Shown here one piece after another: positions 8,848 through 21,892 of a stretch of 64,000 nt of DNA; position 1 is the first letter of the stretch, and each line of letters opens with the position of its first letter. The notes below the pieces were generated by a model. The model had not been told where the DNA came from. It ran no database searches and saw only the letters and a program-made list of their open reading frames with translations. The DNA is from an uncultured Dokdonella sp. (GTDB lineage Bacteria; Pseudomonadota; Gammaproteobacteria; Xanthomonadales; Rhodanobacteraceae), in contig CAKSZY010000003.1 of the NCBI GenBank assembly GCA_934526015.1, positions 140,334-204,333 on the forward strand, given 5' to 3'. The position numbers were made by a program, and so were the translations under genes.

Positions 8848-10077
8848 TCAGTCCGCGGGTGCGGGGTGCGCCGCGTGCAGGAGGATCCAGGCCAGGGCGG
8901 CGTGCACGGGCAGCAGCAGCAGGATCCACGGCAGGTTTGCCTGCGGGAACCACGGCAGGATCTTCACGAACAGGGCGAGGCCGGCGAGCACGGCGATCAG
9001 GGTGGCGAGCGCGCGCACGGTTTTCACCCCGATCCACGGCTCGCGCCGCGCCCGCCACCAGGCCGGCACCAGCAGCAGGCACAGCGGGTTGAACAGCAGC
9101 AGGTTCTCGTTGGCCCAGGCCGGCCGGTGCTCGGTGCCGAACCAGAGCAAGAGCAGCAGCACGCCGGCAACGCCGCAGACCACGGACACGCCGGTGGCGA
9201 GCGTGGCGAATGCACGCCGCGCGGCCCCGCTGTGCCGGCGCGAGGCGAGGGCCAGCAGCACGGCGGCCAGGGCGACTCCGGCGATGAAGAACGGCCAGCG
9301 CAGGTCCGGCGGCAAGGCCGGTGGATCGGCCAGGCGCGCCGGCGCAATCACGCGTTCGGCGACCACCAGCGGCAGGGTGCTGCCGTCCGCCGCCGGCACG
9401 GTGACCTCGCGCAGGTGGTCCATCAGCTGCATCGGGATGAAGCTGTCCTGCCAGAACGACAGGCGCTGGTCCGCGTACGGGCCGAGGCCCGCATCGAGCA
9501 GGGCCATCAGCCACGGTTGCGGGCTGGTCAGTGCGCCGGTCAGCATGCGATAGGTGTAGCCGCGCGAGGGCGCGGCGAACTGCGCGGCAAGGACGCCGCC
9601 GAGCGCCGCGTCGAGGGCGTCGCGCACGCGCGTCGAACAGTTCGAGGTGTAGTACTCGTAGCGGTAGCGCGCGTTCGCCGGCTCGACGTTCCATTCGAGG
9701 AAGTGCTGCAGCGCGCGCGCCTGGCCGGCATCGAGGCGCAGCTGCTGCTCGACCACCGAGCGTCCCTGGCTGCGGTACCAGGCGATGTCGTCCGCGGCAT
9801 CGGCCGCCATGGCCTGGTAGGTCATGTGCCCGCGGGCGAAGTTGACGAGGAAGTCCTCCTCGTCGAAGTCGAACATGCCGTAGTTGTAGCTGGTCGCGCG
9901 GCCGCTGACCGGGTCGCGGATGACGATGGCGTTGTGGCCGAAGCGCTCCCAGTAGGTCTCGCCGGGGCCGAAGGTGAGCAGGCTGACTTCGGGGGCCGGC
10001 GTTTCGGCGGGCAGTGGCCCGGCACAGGCCATTGCACAGGCGGCCAGCAACCCGGCCAGCCACGGCCGCAGGCTCAC
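8848..10077 (-). CDS. DUF4105 family inner-membrane protein with exported N-terminal domain
   Basis: A 409-residue protein with a signal peptide ([24 protein letters not shown]) and a ~230-residue exported domain typical of DUF4105 (also called the Lnb N-terminal periplasmic domain): FGPGETYWERFGHNAIVI, YNYGMFDF, and YYTSNCSTRVRDAL. About five hydrophobic helices form the C-terminal third. The conserved His/Cys/Asn pattern suggests a papain-like or amidase-like fold, but the activity is not known. The GTG start at 10077 overlaps the stop of corC (GTGA), so the two are translationally coupled. In E. coli the gene after corC is the lipoprotein acyltransferase lnt, which this protein does not resemble. 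Confidence 0.82.
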   Translation of the reverse strand: MSLRPWLAGLLAACAMACAGPLPAETPAPEVSLLTFGPGETYWERFGHNAIVIRDPVSGRATSYNYGMFDFDEEDFLVNFARGHMTYQAMAADAADDIAWYRSQGRSVVEQQLRLDAGQARALQHFLEWNVEPANARYRYEYYTSNCSTRVRDALDAALGGVLAAQFAAPSRGYTYRMLTGALTSPQPWLMALLDAGLGPYADQRLSFWQDSFIPMQLMDHLREVTVPAADGSTLPLVVAERVIAPARLADPPALPPDLRWPFFIAGVALAAVLLALASRRHSGAARRAFATLATGVSVVCGVAGVLLLLLWFGTEHRPAWANENLLLFNPLCLLLVPAWWRARREPWIGVKTVRALATLIAVLAGLALFVKILPWFPQANLPWILLLLPVHAALAWILLHAAHPAPAD

Positions 10078-10913
10078 GCCTCGTGGATCCGCACGGCGAA
10101 CTGCTGGACGCGACGGGCGTCGCCCTTGGTCACCCGGAACAGGAAGCCGCCGAGCGCGGTTTCCTCACCGGGTTGCGGCACGTGACCGAAGGCGGCGCCC
10201 AGCATGGCGCCCACGGTTTCGTGTTCCTCGGTCGGGAAGCGCGCCTCGAAACGGTCGTTGAAGTCGGCGACCGGAGTCATGGCGGCGACCAGGAAGCGCC
10301 CGTCCGGCTGCGGCTGGACGAGGTTCGGCGTCTCCTCGTCGTCGTGCTCGTCGTCGATGTCGCCGACGATCTGCTCAAGCACGTCCTCGATGGTGACCAG
10401 TCCGCCGACGCCGCCGTATTCGTCGACCACGATCGCCATGTGGTGATGGGACAGGCGGAACTCCTTGAGCAGGATGTTCAGGCGCTTGGATTCCGGGATC
10501 AATGCCACCGGGCGCAGCAGCGGGCGGAAATCGCGCCGGCCCTCGCCGGTGAAGCAGCGCAGCAGGTCCTTGGCCAGGAGGATGCCGACGATCTCGTCGC
10601 GATCGGCGCCGTGCACGGGAAAGCGCGAATGTCCGGACTCGATCACCGTGACCAGCACGTCCTCGAACGAGGCCGAGGCCGGCAGCGAGACCATCTCCGT
10701 GCGCGGCACCATGATGTCGCCGACGGTGAGGTCGCTGACCTTGATCGCACCCTCGACCATCGACAGGGTGTCGTTCGAGAGCAGGCCGTTGGCCTGGGCG
10801 TGGCGCAACTCGTCGAGGAGTTCCTCGCGGCTGCTGACTTCTCCGGAGAGGGCGTGGGTCAGCCTGCCGAACCAGGAACGCTGGGGCTGGCTACTGGGAG
10901 GGTCCTCGCTCAT
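10074..10913 (-). CDS. corC: CorC/HlyC family CBS-domain protein
   Basis: A 279-residue cytosolic protein: a pair of CBS domains (residues ~60-190, with [11 protein letters not shown] and HSRFPVHG) followed by a CorC_HlyC transporter-associated domain (ending [17 protein letters not shown]). Family members are linked to magnesium/cobalt efflux and envelope integrity. Start: ATG at 10913 (MSEDPP) matches the family; an in-frame ATG at 10928 (MAQRSMSED) is also possible. A TACACT -10-like hexamer lies at 10951-10956 on the minus strand. It is the first gene of a coupled pair with the DUF4105 gene and is divergent from rplU. Confidence 0.92.
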   Translation of the reverse strand: MSEDPPSSQPQRSWFGRLTHALSGEVSSREELLDELRHAQANGLLSNDTLSMVEGAIKVSDLTVGDIMVPRTEMVSLPASASFEDVLVTVIESGHSRFPVHGADRDEIVGILLAKDLLRCFTGEGRRDFRPLLRPVALIPESKRLNILLKEFRLSHHHMAIVVDEYGGVGGLVTIEDVLEQIVGDIDDEHDDEETPNLVQPQPDGRFLVAAMTPVADFNDRFEARFPTEEHETVGAMLGAAFGHVPQPGEETALGGFLFRVTKGDARRVQQFAVRIHEA

Positions 10914-11047
10914 CGATCGCTGTGCCATGCCCCGGAGGGCGGGACCGCGGAGTGTAGCAAAAGCAGGTTGCGCTGCCGGCAGGGCGGGAGCGGCCGTCCG
11001 CGGCCGTGCGGCCGCCGTGCCGGCGCCCCGCAGGGGGCCGCAGGTGT

Positions 11048-11076
11048 TTGACCGCAAAGGATTCCACCGCTATGAT
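11048..11076 (+). promoter_or_regulatory. sigma-70 promoter of rplU-rpmA
   Basis: TTGACC (11048-11053), a 17-bp spacer, and TATGAT (11071-11076). Transcription would start near 11083, giving a leader of about 75 bases before rplU. Leaders of L21 operons can be regulatory in other bacteria; no defined structure was recognised here. Confidence 0.75.
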
Positions 11077-11157
11077 CCGCGGTTCTTTTCGCCCCCAGGC
11101 CGAGGCCGGGGGGTGGGCAGAGGCAGAATCCAGAATAACTACAGAGGCATTGCCATC

Positions 11158-11490
11158 ATGTACGCAGTCGTACTCATCTCCGGCAAGCAGTACCGGGTCG
11201 CCCAGGGCGAAACGCTGCGGGTCGAGAAGCTCGCGGCCGATGTCGACAGTTCCGTCGATTTCGACCAGGTCATCCTCGTCGGTTCCGGCGAGGGCATCCA
11301 CATCGGCACCCCGCTGGTCAGCGGCGCCCGCGTCGCCGCGAAGATCAAGTCGCACGGCCGCGGCGAGAAGATCCGCATCATCAAGTTCCGTCGCCGCAAG
11401 CACCACATGAAGTCGCAGGGGCACCGGCAGCATTACACCGAGATCGAGATCACCGGCATCACCGGCGGTTCCGACAAGAAGGCGGGTTGA
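11158..11490 (+). CDS. rplU: 50S ribosomal protein L21
   Basis: A 110-residue L21 (usual length ~103), starting [14 protein letters not shown], with the conserved [13 protein letters not shown] and a slightly longer lysine-containing end. L21 binds 23S rRNA in the large subunit. ATG at 11158 has an AGAGG site nine bases upstream. It is the first gene of the rplU-rpmA unit, 11 bp before rpmA, with a strong promoter at 11048. Confidence 0.97.
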   Translation: MYAVVLISGKQYRVAQGETLRVEKLAADVDSSVDFDQVILVGSGEGIHIGTPLVSGARVAAKIKSHGRGEKIRIIKFRRRKHHMKSQGHRQHYTEIEITGITGGSDKKAG

Positions 11491-11501
11491 GGAGCTAAGT
11501 C

Positions 11502-11765
11502 ATGGCACACAAGAAAGCAGGTGGTTCGACCCGCAACGGTCGCGACTCCAACCCGAAGTACCTCGGCGTGAAGGTGTACGGCGGCCAGACGGTCAATGCC
11601 GGCAACATCATCATCCGCCAGCGCGGCACGCGCTTCCATCCGGGCCAGGGCGTCGGCCTCGGTCGCGACCACACGATCTTCGCGATCGTCGATGGCGTGG
11701 TCGAGTTCCGCACCAAGGGTGCCCAGGGGCGCCGCACGGTCAACGTGGTTCCGGCCGCCAACTGA
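11502..11765 (+). CDS. rpmA: 50S ribosomal protein L27
   Basis: An 87-residue L27 beginning [19 protein letters not shown], full family length. Its N-terminal tail reaches the peptidyl-transferase centre. The tail starts directly with AHKK and lacks the cleavable extension seen in Firmicutes. A GGAG site lies seven bases upstream. A rho-independent terminator follows, so obgE is probably transcribed separately. Confidence 0.98.
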   Translation: MAHKKAGGSTRNGRDSNPKYLGVKVYGGQTVNAGNIIIRQRGTRFHPGQGVGLGRDHTIFAIVDGVVEFRTKGAQGRRTVNVVPAAN

Positions 11766-13073
<1,308 letters not shown>

Positions 13074-13111
13074 ACATGGGCGCGCCGGCGATGGCTGCCC
13101 GCGCGGCAACA

Positions 13112-13137
13112 AAAAAGCCGGCTTGCGCCGGCTTTTT
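13112..13137. terminator. bidirectional rho-independent terminator between obgE and rpsT
   Basis: AAAAAGCCGGC, loop TTGC, GCCGGCTTTTT: a symmetric stem flanked by A and T runs, so it can terminate both obgE (+) and rpsT (-). Confidence 0.93.
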
Positions 13138-13156
13138 CGCGATTCCGCAGTGCCGA

Positions 13157-13420
13157 TCAGGCCAGCGCGCGGATGCTGGCGGTGAGCCGGCTCTTGTGGC
13201 GGGCGGCCTTGTTCTTGTGGATCAGGCCACGCGCGGCGTAGCGGTCGACCACCGGCTCGGCGGCGCGCAGCGCGGCCTCGGCAGCGGACTTGTCCTTCGC
13301 TTCGATGGCCTTGACCACCTTCTTGATCGCGGTGCGCACCATCGAGCGGGCGCTGGCATTGCGCTGGCGCGCCTTCTCGGACTGGCGGGCACGCTTCTTC
13401 GCAGACTTGATGTTGGCCAA
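13157..13420 (-). CDS. rpsT: 30S ribosomal protein S20 (TTG start)
   Basis: An 87-residue S20 (family 85-90) starting with the family sequence (M)[18 protein letters not shown]. The only suitable initiator is TTG at 13420, directly before GCC AAC ATC, with GGAGT as ribosome binding site. E. coli rpsT also starts with UUG, and that start takes part in control of S20 synthesis, so the rare codon is probably a conserved regulatory trait. It has its own strong promoter and a shared terminator, and is divergent from murJ. Confidence 0.96.
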   Translation of the reverse strand: MANIKSAKKRARQSEKARQRNASARSMVRTAIKKVVKAIEAKDKSAAEAALRAAEPVVDRYAARGLIHKNKAARHKSRLTASIRALA

Positions 13421-13462
13421 GGGATGACTCCGGAAATCGGGTGGGGTGGAAAAAGGGCGCAG

Positions 13463-13491
13463 ATTATGCCGAGCGCGCACCGTCCGGTCAA
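13463..13491 (-). promoter_or_regulatory. sigma-70 promoter of rpsT
   Basis: On the minus strand: TTGACC (13491-13486), a 17-bp spacer, CATAAT (13468-13463). Transcription is expected near 13456, about 36 bases before the TTG start. Confidence 0.82.
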
Positions 13492-13596
13492 TCCGGCGCC
13501 CTCGCGCGGTTGCGCGGCAGGGCAGGCGTGCTGCCTCCGCCGCGCCGGCGCGCGGCAGGTCGCGACATGCGGCGCGGTCACCAGGGGCCGCGCCGC

Positions 13597-15204
13597 ATGA
13601 GCCGCCGCAGCCTGCTGCGCGGGATGCTCGCCTTCAGCGGCGGCACCTTCGTGTCGCGCGTGCTCGGCCTGGTCCGCGAGGTGGTGATCGCCGCCGTGTT
13701 CGGCGCCACCGCCGCCACCGACGCCTTCCTGGTCGCCTTCCGCATCCCCAACTTCATGCGCCGGCTGTTTGCCGAAGGCTCGTTCTCGATGGCCTTCGTG
13801 CCGGTGCTGAGCGAGTACCGGCAGACGCGCAGCCATGCCGAACTGCGCGAGCTGTTCTCGCGCACGGCCGGAACGCTCGGCGCGGTGCTGCTGGTGGTGA
13901 CCGCGCTCGGCGTGCTGTTCGCCGACGTGCTGGTCGGCGGCTTCGCGCCGGGTTTCCTCGACGAGCCGGAACGCTTCGCCCTGACCAGCGAGCTGTTGCG
14001 ACTGACCTTCCCGTTCCTGTTGTTCGTCTCCCTGACCGCGCTGGCCGGGGCCGGACTCAACAGCTTCGACCGCTTCGGCATCGCCGCGCTGACGCCGGTG
14101 ATCCTCAACCTCTGCATGATCGCCGCCGCGCTGTTGCTGGCGCCGAAGCTCGAGGTGCCGATCATGGCGCTCGGCTGGGCCGTGCTCGCCGCCGGCATCC
14201 TCCAGCTGGCCGTGCAGCTGCCGGCCCTGCACCGGCTCGGCCTGCTGGTGTGGCCGCGCTGGGGCTGGCGCGACAGCGGCGTGCGCCGCGTGCTGAAGCT
14301 GATGGTGCCGACCCTGTTCGGTTCCTCGGTCGCGCAGATCAACCTGCTGCTCGATACCCTGATCGCCTCGTTCCTGATCGTCGGTTCGCAGAGCTGGCTC
14401 GGCTACACCGACCGCCTGCTCGAGTTTCCGCTCGGCCTGTTCGGCGTCGCCCTCGGCACGGTGATCCTGCCGACGCTGTCACGCCACCATGTCGCGGCCG
14501 ATCCCGCCGGCTTCTCGCGCGCGCTCGACTGGGGCCTGCGCACGACCCTGCTGATCGGCCTGCCGGCGATGCTCGGCCTCGTCCTGCTCGCCGAGCCGAT
14601 CCTCGCCACCCTGTTCCAGCGCGGCCGCTTCAGCGCGCACGACGTCGAGATGGCGGCGATGTCGCTGGCCGCGCTGTCGTTCGGCCTGCCGGCCTTCACC
14701 CTCGTCAAGACCCTCGCGCCGGCGTTCTACGCGCGCCAGGACACGGTGACGCCGGTGCGTGCCGGCATCGTCGCGATGGTTGCCAGCATGCTGCTCAACG
14801 TCGTCTTCGTCGGCCTGCTGTTCTGGCTGTGGCACCGGCCGGAACACCGGACGATGGGCTGGATGCAGGCACTGGCGGACATTCCCGGCCTGCATGTCGG
14901 CCTCGCCCTTTCCAGCGCCTGCGCGAGCTATCTCAACGTCGGCCTGCTCTGGCGCGCATTGCGCCGCGAGGGCGTCTACACCGCGCAACCCGGCTGGCCG
15001 CGCCATCTCGTCCGTCTGGCCATCGCCTGTGTCGCCATGACGGCCGTGCTGCAGGGCGGCCTGCAGTACTGGAACGAATGGACGACGTGGGGCGAAGCCG
15101 CGCGGGCCTGGCGCCTCGCCGCCCTGGTCGGTGCCGGCGGCGCGACCTTCGCAATCGTCCTCGTCGCCGGCGGCTGGCGCCCGCGCGACCTGCGCGGGCC
15201 CTGA
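13597..15204 (+). CDS. murJ: lipid II flippase MurJ
   Basis: A 535-residue, very hydrophobic protein with about 14 transmembrane helices, the length and pattern of MurJ (MviN), which moves lipid II across the inner membrane for peptidoglycan synthesis. Family motifs are visible: [18 protein letters not shown] at the start, [20 protein letters not shown], and [22 protein letters not shown] in the middle. ATG at 13597 follows AGGGG at ~10 bases; an in-frame ATG at 13567 would add ten basic residues. It is followed by ribF and ileS, as in many gammaproteobacteria. Confidence 0.95.
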   Translation: MSRRSLLRGMLAFSGGTFVSRVLGLVREVVIAAVFGATAATDAFLVAFRIPNFMRRLFAEGSFSMAFVPVLSEYRQTRSHAELRELFSRTAGTLGAVLLVVTALGVLFADVLVGGFAPGFLDEPERFALTSELLRLTFPFLLFVSLTALAGAGLNSFDRFGIAALTPVILNLCMIAAALLLAPKLEVPIMALGWAVLAAGILQLAVQLPALHRLGLLVWPRWGWRDSGVRRVLKLMVPTLFGSSVAQINLLLDTLIASFLIVGSQSWLGYTDRLLEFPLGLFGVALGTVILPTLSRHHVAADPAGFSRALDWGLRTTLLIGLPAMLGLVLLAEPILATLFQRGRFSAHDVEMAAMSLAALSFGLPAFTLVKTLAPAFYARQDTVTPVRAGIVAMVASMLLNVVFVGLLFWLWHRPEHRTMGWMQALADIPGLHVGLALSSACASYLNVGLLWRALRREGVYTAQPGWPRHLVRLAIACVAMTAVLQGGLQYWNEWTTWGEAARAWRLAALVGAGGATFAIVLVAGGWRPRDLRGP

Positions 15205-15283
15205 GGCCGCACGCGATCGACCTTCCGCAGCGCCTGCGCCGCGCGGAAGCCGTGCGGCCACGATTCCTCGTTCCCGGGTCCAC

Positions 15284-15289
15284 TATACT
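15284..15289 (+). promoter_or_regulatory. -10 hexamer TATACT directly before ribF (possible leaderless promoter)
   Basis: TATACT ends six bases before the ribF ATG (15296), so the predicted transcription start coincides with the start codon. No convincing -35 is visible 16-18 bp upstream. Confidence 0.55.
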
Positions 15290-15295
15290 GGCCCG

Positions 15296-16251
15296 ATGTT
15301 CCGGCTCTTCCGCGATCGCGAGGGTGCTTCGTTGGCGCCCCAAGGCAGTGTTGCCTGCATCGGCGCATTCGATGGCGTCCACCGTGGCCATCGCGCGCTG
15401 CTCGCGCGCGTGCGCGAGCGTGCCGACGAACTCGGCCTGGCGGCGCTGGCGCTGAGCTTCGAGCCGATCCCGCGCGAATACTTCGCGCGCGGGGAAGCGG
15501 TGCCGCGCATCGACGACGCGCGCGGCAAGATCGCCAACCTCGCCGCCACCGGCATCGACCGCCTGCTGCTGCTGCGCTTCAATGCCGCGCTGGCCTCGAT
15601 GGAGGCGGACGACTTCATCCGCCGGGTCCTCGTCGCGCGCTGCACGGTGCGCGAAGTCTGGATCGGTGCCGATTTCCGCTTCGGCCGCGGACGCGCCGGC
15701 GACATTGCCCTGCTCGAGGCGCACGCGGCCGGCTCCGGTTTCGCCACGCGCGTGTTCGGCGACTTCACGGTCGACGGCGAACGCGTGCGCAGCAGCACGA
15801 TCCGCACACGGCTTGCCGCCGGTGATTTCGACGGCGCCGCCCACCTGCTCGGACGTCGCTTCATGATCGGTGGCCATGTCGTGCATGGCCTCGCCCTCGG
15901 GCGCAAGCTCGGCTACCCGACCGCCAACATCCCGCTCGGCCGGCGCACCTCGCCGGTCGCCGGTATTTTCGCCGTGCGCGTGCACGGGGTCGGTGCCGCG
16001 CCGATGCCGGGGGTGGCGAGCCTCGGCATCCGTCCGACCATCGACGGCACCGAGCCGCTGCTCGAGGCGCACCTGTTCGATTTCGACGGCGACCTCTACG
16101 GCCGCCGCATCGACGTCGAGTTCGTGGCCAAGTTGCGCGACGAACTGAAATTCGGCGATCTCGACGCGATGGTGCGCCAGATCGACGCCGACGCGCGAGC
16201 AGCGCGCCACCTGCTCGGCCTGCCCGAACCTGCACCTGCCGGAGCCCTCGC

Positions 16252-16255
<4 letters not shown>
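15296..16255 (+). CDS. ribF: bifunctional riboflavin kinase / FAD synthetase
   Basis: A 319-residue two-domain enzyme. The N-terminal FMN adenylyltransferase domain has [14 protein letters not shown] (nucleotide-binding HxGH-type) and [16 protein letters not shown], and the C-terminal kinase has [11 protein letters not shown] and [13 protein letters not shown]. It makes FMN and then FAD in the cytosol. The stop overlaps the ileS start (GTGA). A -10-like hexamer sits right before the ATG, so a monocistronic leaderless start may add to read-through from murJ. Confidence 0.96.
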
Positions 16256-19149
<2,894 letters not shown>

Positions 19150-19240
19150 CCCTGGCCGGCCGGCCGTCCTCGCGGCGGACGGAAACGCTGCGGCGGGAGC
19201 GTGCGCGAGCGGAGCCGCGCGTGCTCGTGGCCGTCCCGCT

Positions 19241-20161
19241 TCAGGCCGGCGCCTGGCGGCCGTGCGGATCGAGCAGATCGGCCGGCAGGCGGAACTCGGC
19301 GGCAAACGTCTGCAGGAAGGCATGCACCGCCGTGCTGCGTCGCCAGACCATGGCGATCGAGCGGCTCGGCGGATCGTCGCTGAACTCGACCAGGCGGATC
19401 TGCGCGGTCGGCGGCACCGGCGGCTTCACCGCCAGGGTTGGCAGCAGGGTCACGCCGACGTTCGCCGCGACCATCTGACGCAGCGTTTCCAGGCTGGTTG
19501 CGCGGAAGCCGGCGCGTTCGCCGGCGCCGGCGAGGCGGCACACCTCGAGGGCCTGGTCGCGCAGGCAATGGCCGTCCTCGAGCAGCAGCAGGCTCTGGTC
19601 GGCGAGATCGTCGAGGCTCAGCGTGCGCCGATCGGCCAGCTCGTTGCCGGCCGGCACGGCGAGCACGAACGGTTCGTCGAACAGCGCCTCGGCATGCAGC
19701 TGGGTGTCGTGGACGGGCAGGGCGAGGATGCCGGCATCGAGGCGTCCTTCGCGCAACTGGCGCAGGATCACCTCGGTCTTTTCCTCGACCAGCAGAAGTT
19801 CCAGGCGCGGGAAGCGCTTGCGCAGCCGCGGGATCACGTGCGGCAGCAGGTAGGGGCCGAGGGTCGGGAAGATGCCGAGGCGCAAGGTGCCGGACTCGGG
19901 ATCGACCGTGCGGCGGGCGATCGCCCGGATCTGCTCGACTTCGTTGAGGATGTCGCGGGCGCGTTCGGCAATCTCGCCGCCGACATCGGTCAGCAGCACC
20001 TTGCGCGGCGTGCGTTCGACGAGGACGACGCCGAGTTCGTCCTCGAGCTTGCGGATCTGCGTTGACAGGGTCGGCTGGCTGACGAAGCTGGCCTCGGCGG
20101 CACGGCCGAAATGGCGGTGTTCGGCAAGGGCGACGAGATAGCGGAGGTCGCGCAGGTTCAT
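19241..20161 (-). CDS. oxyR: peroxide-sensing LysR-type regulator OxyR
   Basis: A 306-residue LysR-family regulator. The N-terminal winged helix-turn-helix covers MNLRDLRYLVALAEHRHF and SQPTLSTQIRKLEDELG. The sensor domain contains EDGHCLRDQALEVC, placing Cys199 and Cys208 at exactly the positions of the E. coli OxyR disulfide pair, which makes OxyR rather than a generic LysR protein the best call. On oxidation it activates catalase, peroxidase and iron-protection genes. No OxyR target gene is adjacent except possibly nudE-cysQ, which lie divergently beyond a 350-bp gap. A clear OxyR box was not found. Confidence 0.93.
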   Translation of the reverse strand: MNLRDLRYLVALAEHRHFGRAAEASFVSQPTLSTQIRKLEDELGVVLVERTPRKVLLTDVGGEIAERARDILNEVEQIRAIARRTVDPESGTLRLGIFPTLGPYLLPHVIPRLRKRFPRLELLLVEEKTEVILRQLREGRLDAGILALPVHDTQLHAEALFDEPFVLAVPAGNELADRRTLSLDDLADQSLLLLEDGHCLRDQALEVCRLAGAGERAGFRATSLETLRQMVAANVGVTLLPTLAVKPPVPPTAQIRLVEFSDDPPSRSIAMVWRRSTAVHAFLQTFAAEFRLPADLLDPHGRQAPA

Positions 20162-20511
20162 GGACCCATGATCGGCGCAGCCTATGCCGGATTCAATATC
20201 GATCGGCAGGACATTTGTCGCAGCGTGCGCCTTTTCCGCCGCGCCGGCCTTGCAACCGGCAATCCGCCCCCCATCTGCCTACCTGCAACGGGTGGTTGCC
20301 GGAAAATCCCGGCCCCGCCCGCCAGTCAGAACGGCGTCGTACCCTCCCCTCCCCACGACGTCGTTCCGGCGGCGGTCCATCCTCCCCGGTGGCCGCCGCC
20401 ACCTCCTTGTGCCGCGGACCGGACGTTTCGTGTGCCGCGCCGATGCGACCCAGAGGCCGTGCCGGCGCCTGCGCCGGCACCGGAACTGCGGGCAGAAGGT
20501 ACAATGCCGCG
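20162..20511. other. 350-bp gap between divergent oxyR and nudE
   Basis: It contains the promoters for both genes. Apart from a GGCGGCGG/CCGCCGCC stem near 20370-20405 without a U-tract and the -10 element of nudE, I see no gene or recognised RNA. In enterobacteria an OxyS small RNA is divergent from oxyR; nothing here has a matching terminator. Confidence 0.6.
20500..20505 (+). promoter_or_regulatory. -10 hexamer TACAAT directly before nudE (possible leaderless promoter)
   Basis: TACAAT ends six bases before the nudE ATG at 20512, placing the expected transcription start on the A of the start codon. No strong -35 was seen. Confidence 0.55.
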
Positions 20512-21072
20512 ATGCGAAAACCGCCGATCGTCCTCGCCACCCGCTCCGTCGACAACAGCCGTTTCCTCCGCGCCGAAGAGGTCGATCTCGAGTTTTCCAA
20601 CGGCGAGCGGCGCACGCACGAGCGCCTGCGCGGCTCCGGCCTCGGTGCCGTGGTGATCGTGCCGATGCAGGACGACGACACCGTCCTGCTGGTGCGCGAG
20701 TACGGCACCGGCCTCGGCCGCTACGAACTCGGCCTGCCGAAGGGACGCCTCGACCAGGACGAAACGGTCGAGCAGGGCGCCGACCGCGAACTCAAGGAGG
20801 AGATCGGCTTCGGCGCCCGCGAGTTGCACATCCTCGGCAGCCTGTCGCTGGCGCCGGCCTACATGAGCTCGATGACCCACGTGGTGCTGGCGCGCGACCT
20901 CTACCCGGAGCGCCTGCAGGGCGACGAGCCGGAGGAACTCGAGGTGGTGCCGTGGAAGCTCGGCGAACTGCACCGGCTGCTCAACGAACCCGAGGTCAGC
21001 GAGGGCCGTTCGATTGCCGCGCTGTTCATCGCACGCGAGTATCTCGCCGGCCGCTACCGGCCTTGTCCGTGA
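20512..21072 (+). CDS. nudE: ADP compounds hydrolase NudE
   Basis: A 186-residue Nudix hydrolase. The Nudix box GRLDQDETVEQGADRELKEEIGF (given in parts: GRLDQDETVEQ, then RELKEEIGF) is complete. The N-terminal strand pattern and the APAYMSSMTHVVLA segment are characteristic of NudE, which hydrolyses ADP-ribose, NADH and AppA. It lies immediately before cysQ, as in E. coli, where nudE and cysQ-like genes both deal with adenine nucleotide by-products. The stop overlaps a GTG codon that may start cysQ. Confidence 0.9.
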   Translation: MRKPPIVLATRSVDNSRFLRAEEVDLEFSNGERRTHERLRGSGLGAVVIVPMQDDDTVLLVREYGTGLGRYELGLPKGRLDQDETVEQGADRELKEEIGFGARELHILGSLSLAPAYMSSMTHVVLARDLYPERLQGDEPEELEVVPWKLGELHRLLNEPEVSEGRSIAALFIAREYLAGRYRPCP

Positions 21073-21077
21073 CCGGG

Positions 21078-21866
21078 ATGGAACTCGCCGCGCAGGTCCG
21101 CGCGATCGCGAGCCGGGCCGGTGCGGCCATTCTCGAGGTCTACGAGGGTGACTTCGACGTCACCCGCAAGGACGACCGTTCGCCGCTGACCGCGGCCGAT
21201 CTTGCCGCCCACCACGTCATCGCCGACGGCCTGCGCGCACTGACGCCCGACATCCCGGTGCTGTCCGAGGAAGCGGCCGGGGTGCCCTGGCCGGAGCGTT
21301 CGCGCTGGACGCGCTACTGGCTGGTCGATCCGCTCGACGGCACGCGCGAGTTCGTCAAGCGCAACGGCGAGTTCACCGTCAACATCGCCCTCATCGACGG
21401 CCATCGTCCCGTGCTCGGCGTGGTCCAGGCGCCGGTCAGCGGCCAGATCGCCTGGGCGTGCAGCGGCGCCGGCGCCTGGCAGGCGGTCGGCGCCGGCGAA
21501 GCGCAGCGCCTGCGCACGCGCGCACGCGTCGAACCGCTGGTGGTTGCCGGCAGCCGTTCCCACGGCGACGCGCGCCAGGCCGGCCTGCTCGAACGCGTCG
21601 GCGAACACGTGCTGATGCCGCTCGGTTCGTCGCTGAAGTTCCTGCGCATCGCCGCCGGCGAGGCCGACCTCTACCTGCGCCTCGGCCCGACCTCGGAGTG
21701 GGACACCGCGGCCGCGCAGTGCGTGCTGGAGGAGGCCGGCGGCGCGGTGGTCGATCTGGCCGGCCGGGCGCTGGCCTACAACACGCGCGACTCCCTGCTC
21801 AATCCCGAATTCCTCGCCTGCGGCGATACCGGCACCGACTGGGCCCGGCTGCTGTCGGCCGCCTGA
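21078..21866 (+). CDS. cysQ: 3'(2'),5'-bisphosphate nucleotidase CysQ
   Basis: A 262-residue inositol-monophosphatase-family enzyme. The metal-binding motifs are DRSPLTAADLAAH, the acidic LSEEAAG, and WLVDPLDGTREF (the WxxDPxDGT signature), followed by GPTSEWDTAAAQCVL. CysQ removes 3'-phosphoadenosine 5'-phosphate from sulfate assimilation. ATG at 21078 is used; GTG at 21069 is in frame and overlaps the nudE stop by GTGA, so translation may begin three codons earlier. It lies in the run nudE-cysQ-mazG, which clears unwanted nucleotides. Confidence 0.94.
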   Translation: MELAAQVRAIASRAGAAILEVYEGDFDVTRKDDRSPLTAADLAAHHVIADGLRALTPDIPVLSEEAAGVPWPERSRWTRYWLVDPLDGTREFVKRNGEFTVNIALIDGHRPVLGVVQAPVSGQIAWACSGAGAWQAVGAGEAQRLRTRARVEPLVVAGSRSHGDARQAGLLERVGEHVLMPLGSSLKFLRIAAGEADLYLRLGPTSEWDTAAAQCVLEEAGGAVVDLAGRALAYNTRDSLLNPEFLACGDTGTDWARLLSAA

Positions 21867-21892
21867 GTCCGCCTTCCCGAACGGAGACTCCG

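Noticed and set aside
20162..20511. OxyS-like small RNA divergent from oxyR
   Set aside because: No rho-independent terminator or matching structure on the plus strand; the GC-rich stem near 20370 has no U-tract.
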